From Clostridiales bacterium (GTDB taxonomy: Bacteria > Bacillota > Clostridia > Lachnospirales > Lachnospiraceae): DNA of 64,000 nucleotides. The notes under the pieces are model-generated. The model did not search any database. It was given only the letters and a program-made list of their open reading frames with translations, and was not told where the DNA came from. Location of the stretch: positions 99,691 through 163,690 of the forward strand of contig JAHZHN010000002.1 in assembly GCA_019420275.1 (NCBI GenBank), in the 5' to 3' direction. Numbering within the stretch: the stretch's first letter is position 1; every line of letters starts with the position of its first letter. Below are positions 16,339 to 26,600 of the stretch, one piece after another. Both the position numbers and the translations under genes were made by a program.

Positions 16339-18885
16339 CTACTCTAGCTCCTTCTCTGCAAAACTGTTATATAAATCAATTACACTACTTTTCATTACCT
16401 TAATGTAAAACTGTCTGAAAATATATCGAAACCACTCTTGATCGTGATATTTTTGAAATAATTTAACTGCAGGACACTCCTTTAGAATGTCTTCCAATTT
16501 TGGATTTTCATCTCGAGTTTTTTCCATTTTCCCAATAAACATTTCTTCTTGTTTTAACAAATTTGCACAATCACTATATAATTTGTTGATTTCTGGACAT
16601 AAATCTTCAATATTTTCAGCTATAATTACTTTTGTACTATTTAATCTCAATCTTTTCATAATATTAAAAATTAAATCTGCGTTACAAACTGGTAATGCGC
16701 ACTTTCTATACTTTTTTTTCCATTTATTAATATCATTCACCATGATATTTTGAACATCAAAATCCTGATTATTTATAATATTGTTTTCCTTTTTTACACT
16801 TTTTTCAAATTGTTCTAAAATGTTTTTTTCCTGCATCAAATTATTTACAAATCCCCATGGATTAAAACAAATTACATTCTCTATAGAATATTTAATTTTT
16901 AATTCTATTTTATAATTATTTTTATCCTCATCTACTCCTCCTATTTTTTCTTCCCCATATTCTATATTAACATCAACCTCATCTTCTTTTTTTGCGACAA
17001 AAAACAGCAACATTATTTCAATGCCATTTATTATGTCATTTATCAAATGCTTATTTTCATCTTTTATATTAAAATTAAGCTCAAGCTGATTTTCTATTGC
17101 AGTGTCAAGTTGTAAACTTCCAATTTTTCTAAAGCAGGTTGCTTCTTTCGCATTTTTTTCTGTCTCATAGCTTTTAATCACAGGTAACATTTCATCTACT
17201 GAAATATCAAAAAATGAACCTTCCATAAAATTTAAAATTTCTTTATATTTTCCCTCTTCAGATTTTCCATCTTCGTATATTCTCTGATTTAATCTCAATG
17301 TGAAATATGTTAATATACGTTCTATGGATTCTTTATTTAATATATTATTCTCACTGCATATAAACAGTAAATATAATAAATTTCCGTAGCTATAACCACT
17401 TCGTATTATTTCAGATATTGTATTTGAAAAAGAAGAGCTTTTGTTTGTTTCTTTGTAATCCAATTTGTTTTCACACTGATATAGGATTGCTTTGAACAAA
17501 TTCTTCGCACCTAATTCTAATTCCAATTGTATATCTTCTTCTATTATTCTACTTATATCGTCCTCTGAAGCTGATTCTAACTTTCTCCCCAAAAAATCAT
17601 TTAACAATTCTTTATAGTTATCCTGCACTTTTTTTATTTCATTCTTACGTTTTTCCTGTTTTCCATCTTTATCTACAGATACCTCTTCTATTAAATTAAA
17701 ATTAATACTATTTAGTCCTCTCATAAACATGGCAAACTGATTCAATTTTCTAAGATTATTCGGTTCATAATAATGCTTTTCCTCACCGCATACGTCAAAA
17801 AGTATTCTTGTTTTGTGGTATAAACAAGCGAAAATATATTCTTTTATCGTGGGAAGATTATCAGATTTCACTGGTTTCATCTTTTCATCATTTACAAACA
17901 ATTTTTTCGATGTATTTAACAAAGAGCGCATATAAATTCTTTTATGGATTGGAACTATTTTATCCAAGTAATCATCTGATACTTTCAAAACGTCTCGTTT
18001 TGCAAGTGTAATCAAGCTATTTCTTTCGATATAAGCATACATTTCAGCAAAATGTTTTTTACATAAATGAATCAATTGTTTATATTCCGCTGAAATAAAT
18101 ACAATGACATTAGGGATCATTAAATAACGATGGATACTTTCCAAAATTTCAAATCCATGTTCATAGTTCAAATCTAGATCATCAATTACAATAACTAACG
18201 CTTTTCTTCTTGCATGGCCGTTATATCGTTCTATTTCATTATCCATTAACTGTAAATATTTTTCTATTAATTTCGCCAGTTCCCTCTTTAATCCTAAACT
18301 ATCCGAAACATTCTTTAAACTTTCAATTGATGAATCCCCTATTTCCATACTGCTGTTAATTTTTTGTATGGAATTCTCTACCCGGATAAATATCTCTTGT
18401 AACTCCCTTATATCATATTCTCTCCAATCATCATGAAAACGTTCTTCACTTGCCTCTAAAAACTTTCTATACAAATTTCCAATTAAAATCTGTAAAATAT
18501 TATCTCGTTGTTCCAGCAGTCCACCATCTATATAATCTAAACAATGAAAATCTACATCACCCAAATCTATTTCCGCAAATGGCTCCCAATCTTTCAATTG
18601 TATATTCTGAGAATAATTATTCAAATAATTTAAAAAGGAAAACATGGCTGTTGTTTTCCCAGAACCTCTTTCTCCAATAAAAGCAATCATATTATCAATG
18701 CCTTCTTTTTTCAAAGATCCCTTTTTTTCTCTTATATAAAGCTCTTCCATATATTTTGACTCTTCTGTAATATCTTTTACCAAGTTTTTTGCTTTATAGT
18801 ACACATCTGAAAAAATGGACTCTTCAAATCTTTTTGGTTCCTCAACGTAATTACTGTGTTCTAAAATTTCAATTATACTCCCCAT
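16339..18885 (-). CDS. RdrA-like P-loop ATPase (KAP/STAND type)
   Basis: 848 residues. Walker A is FIGERGSGKTTA (about 70-80) and Walker B is VIVIDDLDLNYEHG (about 233-246), followed by IPNVIVFISAEYKQL, a sensor-1-like strand. This is the KAP/AAA-like arrangement seen in RdrA. A long helical and acidic C-terminal region has no known motif. It lies between the TPR gene (11 bp) and the deaminase gene (5 bp), so all three are one operon. In RADAR the ATPase assembles into rings and works with RdrB. Assignment rests on the P-loop plus the deaminase partner. Confidence 0.8.
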   Translation of the reverse strand: MGSIIEILEHSNYVEEPKRFEESIFSDVYYKAKNLVKDITEESKYMEELYIREKKGSLKKEGIDNMIAFIGERGSGKTTAMFSFLNYLNNYSQNIQLKDWEPFAEIDLGDVDFHCLDYIDGGLLEQRDNILQILIGNLYRKFLEASEERFHDDWREYDIRELQEIFIRVENSIQKINSSMEIGDSSIESLKNVSDSLGLKRELAKLIEKYLQLMDNEIERYNGHARRKALVIVIDDLDLNYEHGFEILESIHRYLMIPNVIVFISAEYKQLIHLCKKHFAEMYAYIERNSLITLAKRDVLKVSDDYLDKIVPIHKRIYMRSLLNTSKKLFVNDEKMKPVKSDNLPTIKEYIFACLYHKTRILFDVCGEEKHYYEPNNLRKLNQFAMFMRGLNSINFNLIEEVSVDKDGKQEKRKNEIKKVQDNYKELLNDFLGRKLESASEDDISRIIEEDIQLELELGAKNLFKAILYQCENKLDYKETNKSSSFSNTISEIIRSGYSYGNLLYLLFICSENNILNKESIERILTYFTLRLNQRIYEDGKSEEGKYKEILNFMEGSFFDISVDEMLPVIKSYETEKNAKEATCFRKIGSLQLDTAIENQLELNFNIKDENKHLINDIINGIEIMLLFFVAKKEDEVDVNIEYGEEKIGGVDEDKNNYKIELKIKYSIENVICFNPWGFVNNLMQEKNILEQFEKSVKKENNIINNQDFDVQNIMVNDINKWKKKYRKCALPVCNADLIFNIMKRLRLNSTKVIIAENIEDLCPEINKLYSDCANLLKQEEMFIGKMEKTRDENPKLEDILKECPAVKLFQKYHDQEWFRYIFRQFYIKVMKSSVIDLYNSFAEKELE

Positions 18886-18896
18886 ATTGTCTCCTC

Positions 18897-20144
18897 CTAT
18901 TTTTCCTTTAAGCTTATAATTCGTTTTAACTCTTTTATATCATTCTTATTCTGAAAAATATTTATTTTCCACATCATTGCGTCACAGTATTCTTGATAAT
19001 ATTCATTGCCAAATAATTTCTTTATAAAATTCGTTCCTTGTTTTATCCTTTCAAAAATTTGATCCGCTTCTTCAAAACGCTTTTTCCCCTCTTCATATCT
19101 TTCAAAAAATCGAACATTAATAATCCCTATTTCTCTACAGGTTTTATAATAATATAGCAACTCCTCGAGATTAAAATTCTCATAATGAACATTATCCTTA
19201 TCCTCTTCATCTTGATTTAATTTTTCTATATTTCTAAGAAGCCTTTCAAACATCTCTTGGGCAATCTTATATTGTTTTTCAACTTTTTCTTTGTAAATCG
19301 CCACTTTATAAAGAGCTCTATAGTTATTATCAACACTTTCTTCTGCTTTTTTAAAAAAATTATATGCATATTCTTCGTTTTTTTGTACTCGTTGAAAAAA
19401 CAACCCTTCTCTATAGTATACAAAAGATAACACTTCTACATTTTTACTCTCCATCCGCTCTATGGCTTTTTCGAAATAATCAGGTGTTCTATTCCGATAA
19501 ACAATATCAATGTTACATAATAATCCCTGCAAAACATAAATATTATAAAAATTGTCATATTCATTTATTAGAGCGTCCATTTCTTCTAATAAATCTTTTG
19601 TTTGAAACTCTAAATCAAACTCTCCGAGTACTCTCCCATATATTTTATTAATTTTTTCCGCACAATAATATTTTGCATATTGAACATAATCGTTTGTTTC
19701 ATTATTTTCACTTTTTAAATCTCGAATCTCTCTATATGCACTTATATAATTATCACATGTTTTTCTTAACATCTCTATCTCATCCATATAATTATGCGTT
19801 ATATATGACATTATAAGAAGTTTTTCTTGCACATAAATATTAACCAACTTATCCAATATTACTCTTTCTTCCAAATCATTACTTATAATCTTGTTTACTG
19901 CATTTAACAAAATACATTCATTTTCTTCTTCTGAGACTTTTTCCATTTCCCCATTTAATTTTTCTAATTCTTCATACTCAATGCATGCATCAAACTCTGC
20001 CTCTGATATTTTATTCCTATATCTTCCAGTTCTTTGGCTCACAAACATTCCTATAAAACGCAAATATCCCGCAATAAACTCACCTTCAAGTCTATTGCGG
20101 GTTTTATAAGTAACTTTCACTATTCTGGTTTTCTTTTCAGCCAT
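18897..20144 (-). CDS. TPR-rich protein, first gene of RADAR-like operon
   Basis: 415 residues from the ATG at 20144, chosen for its AAGGAGA site; the frame also opens at 20183. A short N-terminal alpha/beta segment (IVKVTYKT, then EGEFIAGYLRFIGMFV) is followed by long alpha-helical repeats with TPR-like spacing (YYREGLFFQRVQKNEEYAY, YKVAIYKEKVEKQYKIAQE). Canonical RADAR has no such gene, so it may be a sensor or adaptor of this subtype. The N-terminal 50 residues hint at a Rossmann-like fold, but I cannot name it. Confidence 0.65.
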   Translation of the reverse strand: MAEKKTRIVKVTYKTRNRLEGEFIAGYLRFIGMFVSQRTGRYRNKISEAEFDACIEYEELEKLNGEMEKVSEEENECILLNAVNKIISNDLEERVILDKLVNIYVQEKLLIMSYITHNYMDEIEMLRKTCDNYISAYREIRDLKSENNETNDYVQYAKYYCAEKINKIYGRVLGEFDLEFQTKDLLEEMDALINEYDNFYNIYVLQGLLCNIDIVYRNRTPDYFEKAIERMESKNVEVLSFVYYREGLFFQRVQKNEEYAYNFFKKAEESVDNNYRALYKVAIYKEKVEKQYKIAQEMFERLLRNIEKLNQDEEDKDNVHYENFNLEELLYYYKTCREIGIINVRFFERYEEGKKRFEEADQIFERIKQGTNFIKKLFGNEYYQEYCDAMMWKINIFQNKNDIKELKRIISLKEK

Positions 20145-20595
20145 TTTATTCTCCTTGACTTTTCTACTTCCAGTATATGCCAAGAAGAGATAAAAGTATT
20201 TCGGTCAATTTTCAAGTCAAAAACTAGCAGATATTATTAACATTTACAAGTTCCCATTTCCAAAATTAATTATACCTTCATATTAACCAAAAAGTTTCTT
20301 TAGACAATTTAGTTTTTCGGCATATAACATTTATAAAGTTGCAAATAGAATATCGAATAATATTCGATAACTTAATCATATCCTTTCATGACTGCAAAAA
20401 ATGTCTTTTTGCTTCCTCTACAATATCATTTACGCAATAATTTGCTTATTTCATTATATAGTATATCATATTTTCTACAAACTAAATTTGACAAATAACG
20501 ATCAAATTTGACAATTAGCATTTTGGCTTAACTTATTCATAAAAAGGCCAACTAGATTTTCATCCAGAACTCCTAATCAATATTTCTCCCCAATT
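20145..20595. other. Leader and promoter region of RADAR-like operon
   Basis: 451 bp between the RADAR-like operon and the RelA/SpoT module, holding the operator at 20488-20513. The predicted leader is about 310 nt and has only short, broken frames. No terminator hairpin is obvious for the upstream module. Confidence 0.5.
20460..20514 (-). promoter_or_regulatory. Island promoter/operator C (RADAR-like operon)
   Basis: TTGACA boxes occur at 20488 and 20508 (20 bp apart). On the - strand, TTGTCA (20489-20494), an 18-bp spacer and TATGAT (20465-20470) overlap TATACT (20460-20465). Confidence 0.7.
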
Positions 20596-21132
20596 CTATT
20601 TATTCTTTACTAATGTACCCATTTTAAATGATTCCATTGCAAATTCGAGTATTTTAGGATTACATTCTCGATATTTAAAGTAATATAATAGAGTATTAGT
20701 ATATTCAATTACTTTATCATTCAATTCTTTTGAAACAAAATGACATTCTCCTGAAAACAAGCATTCTTGCATAAACATAAATGCAGCAAAACGCTCATTT
20801 GCAAAAATATCTTTTTCTTCGTCAGAATTTTTTATAAATTGAAGTGGTTTCCTTTTTACAATCCATGCAATCGTATATGCAGCTATTTTTTCAGGTCGAA
20901 TTTTTTTAATATCATGAAATTCTTTTAATCGAAAAATATCTGTATAATAATCTAATAAAATTTGCAACATTATTCTTTGATTACATTCCATCGTTTCTAT
21001 GTAACCAGCATCTTCTAAAAACTTATTTGCGGTTTCAATCAATTGATCTAACCGTTCAGCAAATTTTTCCAATCCCACCATTTTAATAAGTTCTTCATAA
21101 TTCTCTGGCACTTTTTGTTTCTCTTGATTCAT
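20596..21132 (-). CDS. Unknown protein of RelA/SpoT-domain module
   Basis: 178 residues, predicted all-helical and soluble, with no recognised motif (notable stretch ANERFAAFMFMQECLF). It begins 1 bp after the 75-residue gene and ends the three-gene operon. A GAGAGGAAA site precedes the ATG. By position it could be the antitoxin or sensor partner of the nucleotide synthetase-like protein. Confidence 0.6.
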   Translation of the reverse strand: MNQEKQKVPENYEELIKMVGLEKFAERLDQLIETANKFLEDAGYIETMECNQRIMLQILLDYYTDIFRLKEFHDIKKIRPEKIAAYTIAWIVKRKPLQFIKNSDEEKDIFANERFAAFMFMQECLFSGECHFVSKELNDKVIEYTNTLLYYFKYRECNPKILEFAMESFKMGTLVKNK

Positions 21133-21133
21133 T

Positions 21134-21361
21134 TTAGTTTCCTCTCAATTTTCTTAATATTGCTAATTCACCTAGCTGCTGATTTTCGCAAAAAATAATA
21201 TGACTTATATTCGTATTCATAAAATCACGAATCTTTGAAAAGTAGACTGCCTGCGCCTCCCCTGATAAATCATAAGCAGAATTACTTAATTTATCCATTT
21301 TATGTTCTCCACTTTTCACCTCATTTACAAGCTGCAAAACATTTTTATTTAATAAATACAT
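21134..21361 (-). CDS. Small unknown protein of RelA/SpoT-domain module
   Basis: 75 residues, no transmembrane segment, no known motif. It starts right at the stop of the RelA/SpoT-domain gene with GGAAGGA upstream, and its stop abuts the 178-residue gene. The size and coupling fit an antitoxin of a toxic small alarmone synthetase (toxSAS), but this is inferred. Confidence 0.6.
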   Translation of the reverse strand: MYLLNKNVLQLVNEVKSGEHKMDKLSNSAYDLSGEAQAVYFSKIRDFMNTNISHIIFCENQQLGELAILRKLRGN

Positions 21362-21362
21362 G

Positions 21363-22253
21363 TCATCCTTCCTTTCTCAAAAAAATATTCTCCATGTAAC
21401 TTTTTACATCGATATTATCATCAACAACTTTAGGATTTGGCAATATATCATGAATCTTTAAACTTTTTTGTGCAATTTTACTCCAATCTTCATAGTGATC
21501 CCTATCAAAATATGTTTCCAATTGTTCCCACCCACTACCTTCAAATTGAAAACATGTTGATATTATTTCATCTACAGAATCCAACAATTCTGACACAATA
21601 CTTGTATATCGCTTCAAAAAATTATTTTTTTGTCGATAAGGGTATCTTACATAATGGTCAAATTCTCCATATACTTCTTCTGTTAATGTTTTTACCTGAA
21701 CTTCAAAAAAATTATCTTTATATTTCATAATATAATGTTGCGCACGATAACTCTTATTAGTATACTCTTTATGTATTTTTTGTTTATATATATCTCTATC
21801 ACCATACCGAATATATGCTTTAGGTTGTTCTTCCATTGTCATATGATATTTATTTACCATAGTTTGTGTCAGTAAATCGTATACATTCTCCCAATCTTCT
21901 TTTGAATGAACCAGTATTTTTAAACCTATTAAATCTCTAATTATATTGAAATAGTTTTCTACATTTATATTACTATATTTACTTCTATTTTCAACTCCGG
22001 TTTTACGAATTATTTTTTCAATTAAATGTTCCGGGTCTTTATATCTCGATTTTATAGAATGTATTCGAATACCCTCATTCCTGATTTCCTTATTAAATAA
22101 TTCTTCCAATTCGTTTGCTATTATTTCTTTGTTCTTCTGTCTATGCTCAACATAATTTCTATAGATTTTTTCTAATTCTTCCCATTCTAATGCCGATTTA
22201 TCAAATTGATTTCTATTTCTATATTTTTCAAAAAATTTTTCGCTATCTAGCAT
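21363..22253 (-). CDS. RelA/SpoT nucleotidyltransferase-domain protein (toxSAS/CapRel-like)
   Basis: About 296 residues from the ATG at 22253, chosen because AGGAG lies 8 nt upstream; the upstream in-frame ATG at 22367 would leave a leader of only a few bases behind the promoter at 22380. Synthetase motifs in order are SRYKDPEHLIEKI, YFNIIRDLIGLKILV, TNKSYRAQHYIM and FFEVQVKTLTEEVYGEFDH, equivalent to the R-K, D-x-x-G, GY/H and E-x-Q-x-R/K-T motifs of (p)ppGpp synthetases. No HD hydrolase domain is present. With two small coupled genes it looks like a toxin module, either (p)ppApp-forming or tRNA-pyrophosphorylating. Confidence 0.8.
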   Translation of the reverse strand: MLDSEKFFEKYRNRNQFDKSALEWEELEKIYRNYVEHRQKNKEIIANELEELFNKEIRNEGIRIHSIKSRYKDPEHLIEKIIRKTGVENRSKYSNINVENYFNIIRDLIGLKILVHSKEDWENVYDLLTQTMVNKYHMTMEEQPKAYIRYGDRDIYKQKIHKEYTNKSYRAQHYIMKYKDNFFEVQVKTLTEEVYGEFDHYVRYPYRQKNNFLKRYTSIVSELLDSVDEIISTCFQFEGSGWEQLETYFDRDHYEDWSKIAQKSLKIHDILPNPKVVDDNIDVKSYMENIFLRKEG

Positions 22254-22374
22254 CTCTTTTTCTCCTATGTAACTCTTTTCCTCGTTCTGTTCTAGTTTAA
22301 TTCGTATATTTGTAATCATTAAGTGGATATCTCTCGAAGCTTCTAAACAATTTCTGAAGATTTTCATATTACAT

Positions 22375-22429
22375 AGTATATCACATTTAATATTCTATAA
22401 AATTGACAAATATATAATTATGTTGACAA
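22375..22429 (-). promoter_or_regulatory. Island promoter/operator D (RelA/SpoT module)
   Basis: TTGACA boxes occur at 22403 and 22423 (20 bp apart). On the - strand, TTGTCA (22404-22409), an 18-bp spacer and TGTGAT (22380-22385) overlap TATACT (22375-22380). Confidence 0.7.
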
Positions 22430-22639
22430 TTTTGCTATACTAATATCAAATGATAAATTAAATTATTAGTAGGCTGTACTTTATACATTCTTTTTAAAAT
22501 CCCTATAAAGGTTTTCTTATATCCTAACATTTATGCCTGAAAATACCTTTCCAAATCTATATTAAAAGGGTCATAAATAAATTAAAACTATGTATATTAC
22601 ATTCCAGGTGATAAATAATTGGGAATATAAGACTCTCCA

Positions 22640-23561
22640 TTATCATTATATTACGTTTCTTAGGTTACATTACATGCATTATCCCATAAGAAAGTTTTTT
22701 TCTAAATAGTTACTCTACATTTTGCAGTGGCTTCCCAACATTATTTAGATTCACACTAACTTTTTCTGTCACTGTAGATAATCAGATAATCACCAACAGT
22801 TATGTGCTACATCTGGCTTTCGATTTATTATAATATCCATCTTCAAGATACTTCTAAAATTTAACTAAGTATCCAAGCAATAATTTTATGAGAAAACCGT
22901 CCATAATTCTTGTTAGATAAACAAAGCCGTCGGTTGTCCAAATATACATGATATCATATCGCTAAATCTACTTCATTTAAGCAATCAATAATAAATTGTT
23001 CATCCAAGATATTTTACAGTTCGTTAATAAAATCTGAATCTAGGATAGTACTTATCCATGATTTCTCCCATTTGACTTTGATTTCCATTTTCTTTATATT
23101 CCGAAATACTCAATCCCTTCTAATTCAACTTTCTGACAAATTTAGAAGCTCCATAGTTTTTCTTCAATTCATCGTAAATACCCTGTATTTTGGCTCTTAT
23201 GTATCAAAAGAATTATATTTTAATCATAAACGATAGTCAGATTGTAAAACACAGAAATATTTTAACGTTCTGGAGATGAGACTCGGTGGTCCTGTTTTCA
23301 TACCACTGTCATCTTTTCAGAAACTTCGAGATAATTGGCCTCTTTTATTTCTTCAGAATGCTAATCGCTTTTTAGTACATCGAATACATCTTAAGTATCA
23401 CAAAGCTCGTGTCTGAAATAAGTAATCTCCTTTTTCTCATCAGCAGCATAATTTGCTAGAGCCACGAATAGGAATGTCCCCATATTACAAGAAAACTTTC
23501 AGCCATTCTTGTAATCGAGATAGTACTGTAGTTTAAACTGTTTGTCATGTTGCTTTGCCAT
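22640..23561 (-). pseudogene. Decayed IS3-family transposase (orfA + orfB remnants)
   Basis: The reverse strand begins MAKQHDKQFKLQYYLDYKNG, the typical start of an IS3-type orfA. It then runs through many stops and frameshifts with recognisable pieces: YFRHELCDT then DVFDVLK (end of orfA), IYDELKKNYG-like and KENGNQSQMG, and the DDE-core stretch IWTTDGFVYL with SHKIIAW and later YLWDNAC. Terminal inverted repeats cannot be placed. It marks past insertion between two defence modules and accounts for most of the long gap from 22.4 to 23.6 kb. Confidence 0.65.
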
Positions 23562-23604
23562 AATAAAAGCCTACTTCAGTACGGTAATCCTATTATATCA
23601 CTTA

Positions 23605-26600
23605 TTATCTATTTGAAATTTTCTCATTTTGGCTTACAGTATTAATATCCTTGCACCATAGTAGTTTTATCACTTTAAAGAAGCAACGAACATACCTCTC
23701 ATCTGTTTCTATATTTAGTGTATCAAGATGATCTACTATTTTTTCTAATAGTCCCTGTGTACAAGTATTAATGTCCTGCAAATTTTCCTCTAATTTTTCC
23801 TCATAATTTTCCTTTTCTTCTTGATTGCTCACATTCACTTCACAGTATCGATCAATATATTTACTTAACATATCCATAATGCATGTAAATATTTTTACCT
23901 CTTTCTTATTCTCGGAATAGAAAAAGCTTTCTCTAGAAATTTTATTTAATTGCCTACTGTATACCAAATCCCAAATTGTAAACAAATCATACTCTAACAA
24001 CGGATATGAATTTTTACAATCACTCTCAAAATGTGCATAAAGCTTATGGTAAAGAGTATAGAAACAATTATAATAATCTATTCCTTTGTTCACCTCATCT
24101 TTACCTGGTACAAGATTGTTAATTCTATTCTCTCCATATATTGTCAAATCTCCATAATACCACATCATATATTGTCGATTATATAATTGGAAATTTGGAA
24201 ATTTTAATAATTCTTTAACAATCTCAAATGATGAATTAGAATTAATTGCATCTAAAATTTTTTGTGAATGCAAAAGATTCAAATCGATGAATTTTTCCAT
24301 TCTTTCTGAATTTCCTCCAGAAATCTCCCAAGGATCTGCGCTCTCTTTTATTGCTGATGGAATTTCTGTACTTGACGCTTTAAGCAATAACCCCTTTATT
24401 TCATCGCGAATATAAGCCGGTATTTTATCTAAATATGCCAATATATAAATAAGCATGCTTAATGTACAATTTTTAATAGACATATTATTAAATTTACGTT
24501 TTTCAATAAGATTTCGGCAAACAATTATGAATTTATTCTGATCAGTCCTCCACAATTTTTTTATAATAATCGATATGTTTCTTGGAATCAATCTATTAAT
24601 AATTGAATCCGCCGGTATTTCGGCTTTCGGATTCTCCGCGAAATAACGTAGTTCTCTATTATAATGTAAGGCTAAAAGATATTCTCGTGCATCTTTATAC
24701 TTTTTTATAAAAATAAATGATTTATATATTTTATGCGAGTATTCCAATATCCTCTGTTCCCAATAGGCAGTAGTAGAAGGCGATATTGCTTTAAATCTTT
24801 CATATGTATAGCCTTCATATGTAAATAAATATGCCATTGCTGGAGCATAATGTACAAAGTTATATCCTAATGTATCCAGGCAAATTTGGTATTGCTGGTC
24901 GATATATCTCATATAAACTGTATTAACAGAGTCATCTTCCTTACACTCTTTAAGATACTGATAATTATGATATATAAAGCCCGGATTGATAGAAAGTCTT
25001 CGCAATTTTCTGATTGCTAAACACTCTTTTGGTTCACAAGACTCTATCTCATTTTCCAATACTTCTATCTTGTCATTTCGACTATCTTGTACACTAGACT
25101 CTTTTTGATTTGAATAAATTATATATTTAATAAATCGTACAAACTTACTATTTTTTATTTCCCGTTCTTTGACTGATATAGAATTAAAATACATAACATA
25201 ACTTTTCTCATAATACTTTATTGCGGACATAGTATTCTTAAAACGTGCCAATCTATTTTGACAAAACGACATAATATATTTAGAATTATTTGTTTCCGCC
25301 AAAATGTCCAATGCGACTCTGCCGATACTATCTTGTGAACTTTCACTCCATATATCTTGCTCATCCAACCCATCAATAATGTAGCAAACCACAGTATGTT
25401 CGCCCTGTGCTATTTTTTCAACTTCTTCAATAAAAGAAGTAAATGTCTCTTTTACTGCCAATGCATAAGTGTTTCCCGCTTGTATTTTACTTAAAATATC
25501 ATCATTTTCCATATTGAAATATGCTGGTATATATTTTATTTTTCCATAACTATAGCAATAAAGCAAATATATATAAAATAGACCCAAAAATGTACTTTTC
25601 CCTGAACTATAATCACCTCTAACATTAATAATATTTTGCAAATTTAGATTTTTCCCATCGTTCATAAATCGAGTAACAATTTTACATAATTTATAAAAAA
25701 TATTAATTTCATCATTCCATTCTATTGATTCATTTGAGCTATTTTTTAAGCGGCAAAACAAGCCATAAAATTCGGATATTTCTTTAAGATCGGTATTTGT
25801 AATACCTGTATCTAATCGATTAAATAAATTTCTCCAAGATAAATTAGCCCATGAACTATACCGTGTACCACTTTGATTTGCAAGCAATGCAAAACTATTT
25901 TTAACAATATATTTTTTACTCTTTTCATATAAATTAGAAACAACAGCATCTATTGGATGAATTTGACATTTCCAAGAACCATTTTCTCCTTTTACCAAAT
26001 GAATTTTTCTCACTTGTCCTGTTTTTCCATCTCTAATTTCAATTAGATTATAGTCTATTTGACTATTCTGTGATTGTGCTAAATCATTATGTACACACTC
26101 TGAAGGAAAATTGTTTTTTTCAAATACAAATGGATGGCCACAAAAATAGTGTGGTATATCATGAATATATGATGCTGCAATACTAGAAGTATGTTTATCA
26201 CCACACAAGTAAATACCATTACCATTAATAAAATCTTGCAATGCAGATAGAAAATCCGTTGTCTGAGTTTCCGATCCATATGGTAATCTAATCTGTTCAC
26301 AGATATCATAAAGCGGTTGATGCGCAACTATTACGTTAACTTTACTCTCTTCTTCTGAAATATTTGTATTTTCGCCATATGTATAAAACCAGTTAGTTTG
26401 TTCTTCGTGTAACTCTACATTAAGAAATTTTTTTAAATTTTCACAATCTACACATGTAACTTTTTTGTCATCAGAAATATTTGTATTTAAAACCAATACA
26501 TTTATATTATCTAGTTTATAACGGTCTGTAAGTTTTGTATGATTACAAACATTATTCAGGAATTCTTGAAAAGGCTTAAACGGATCTTGTTTCCTTATCT

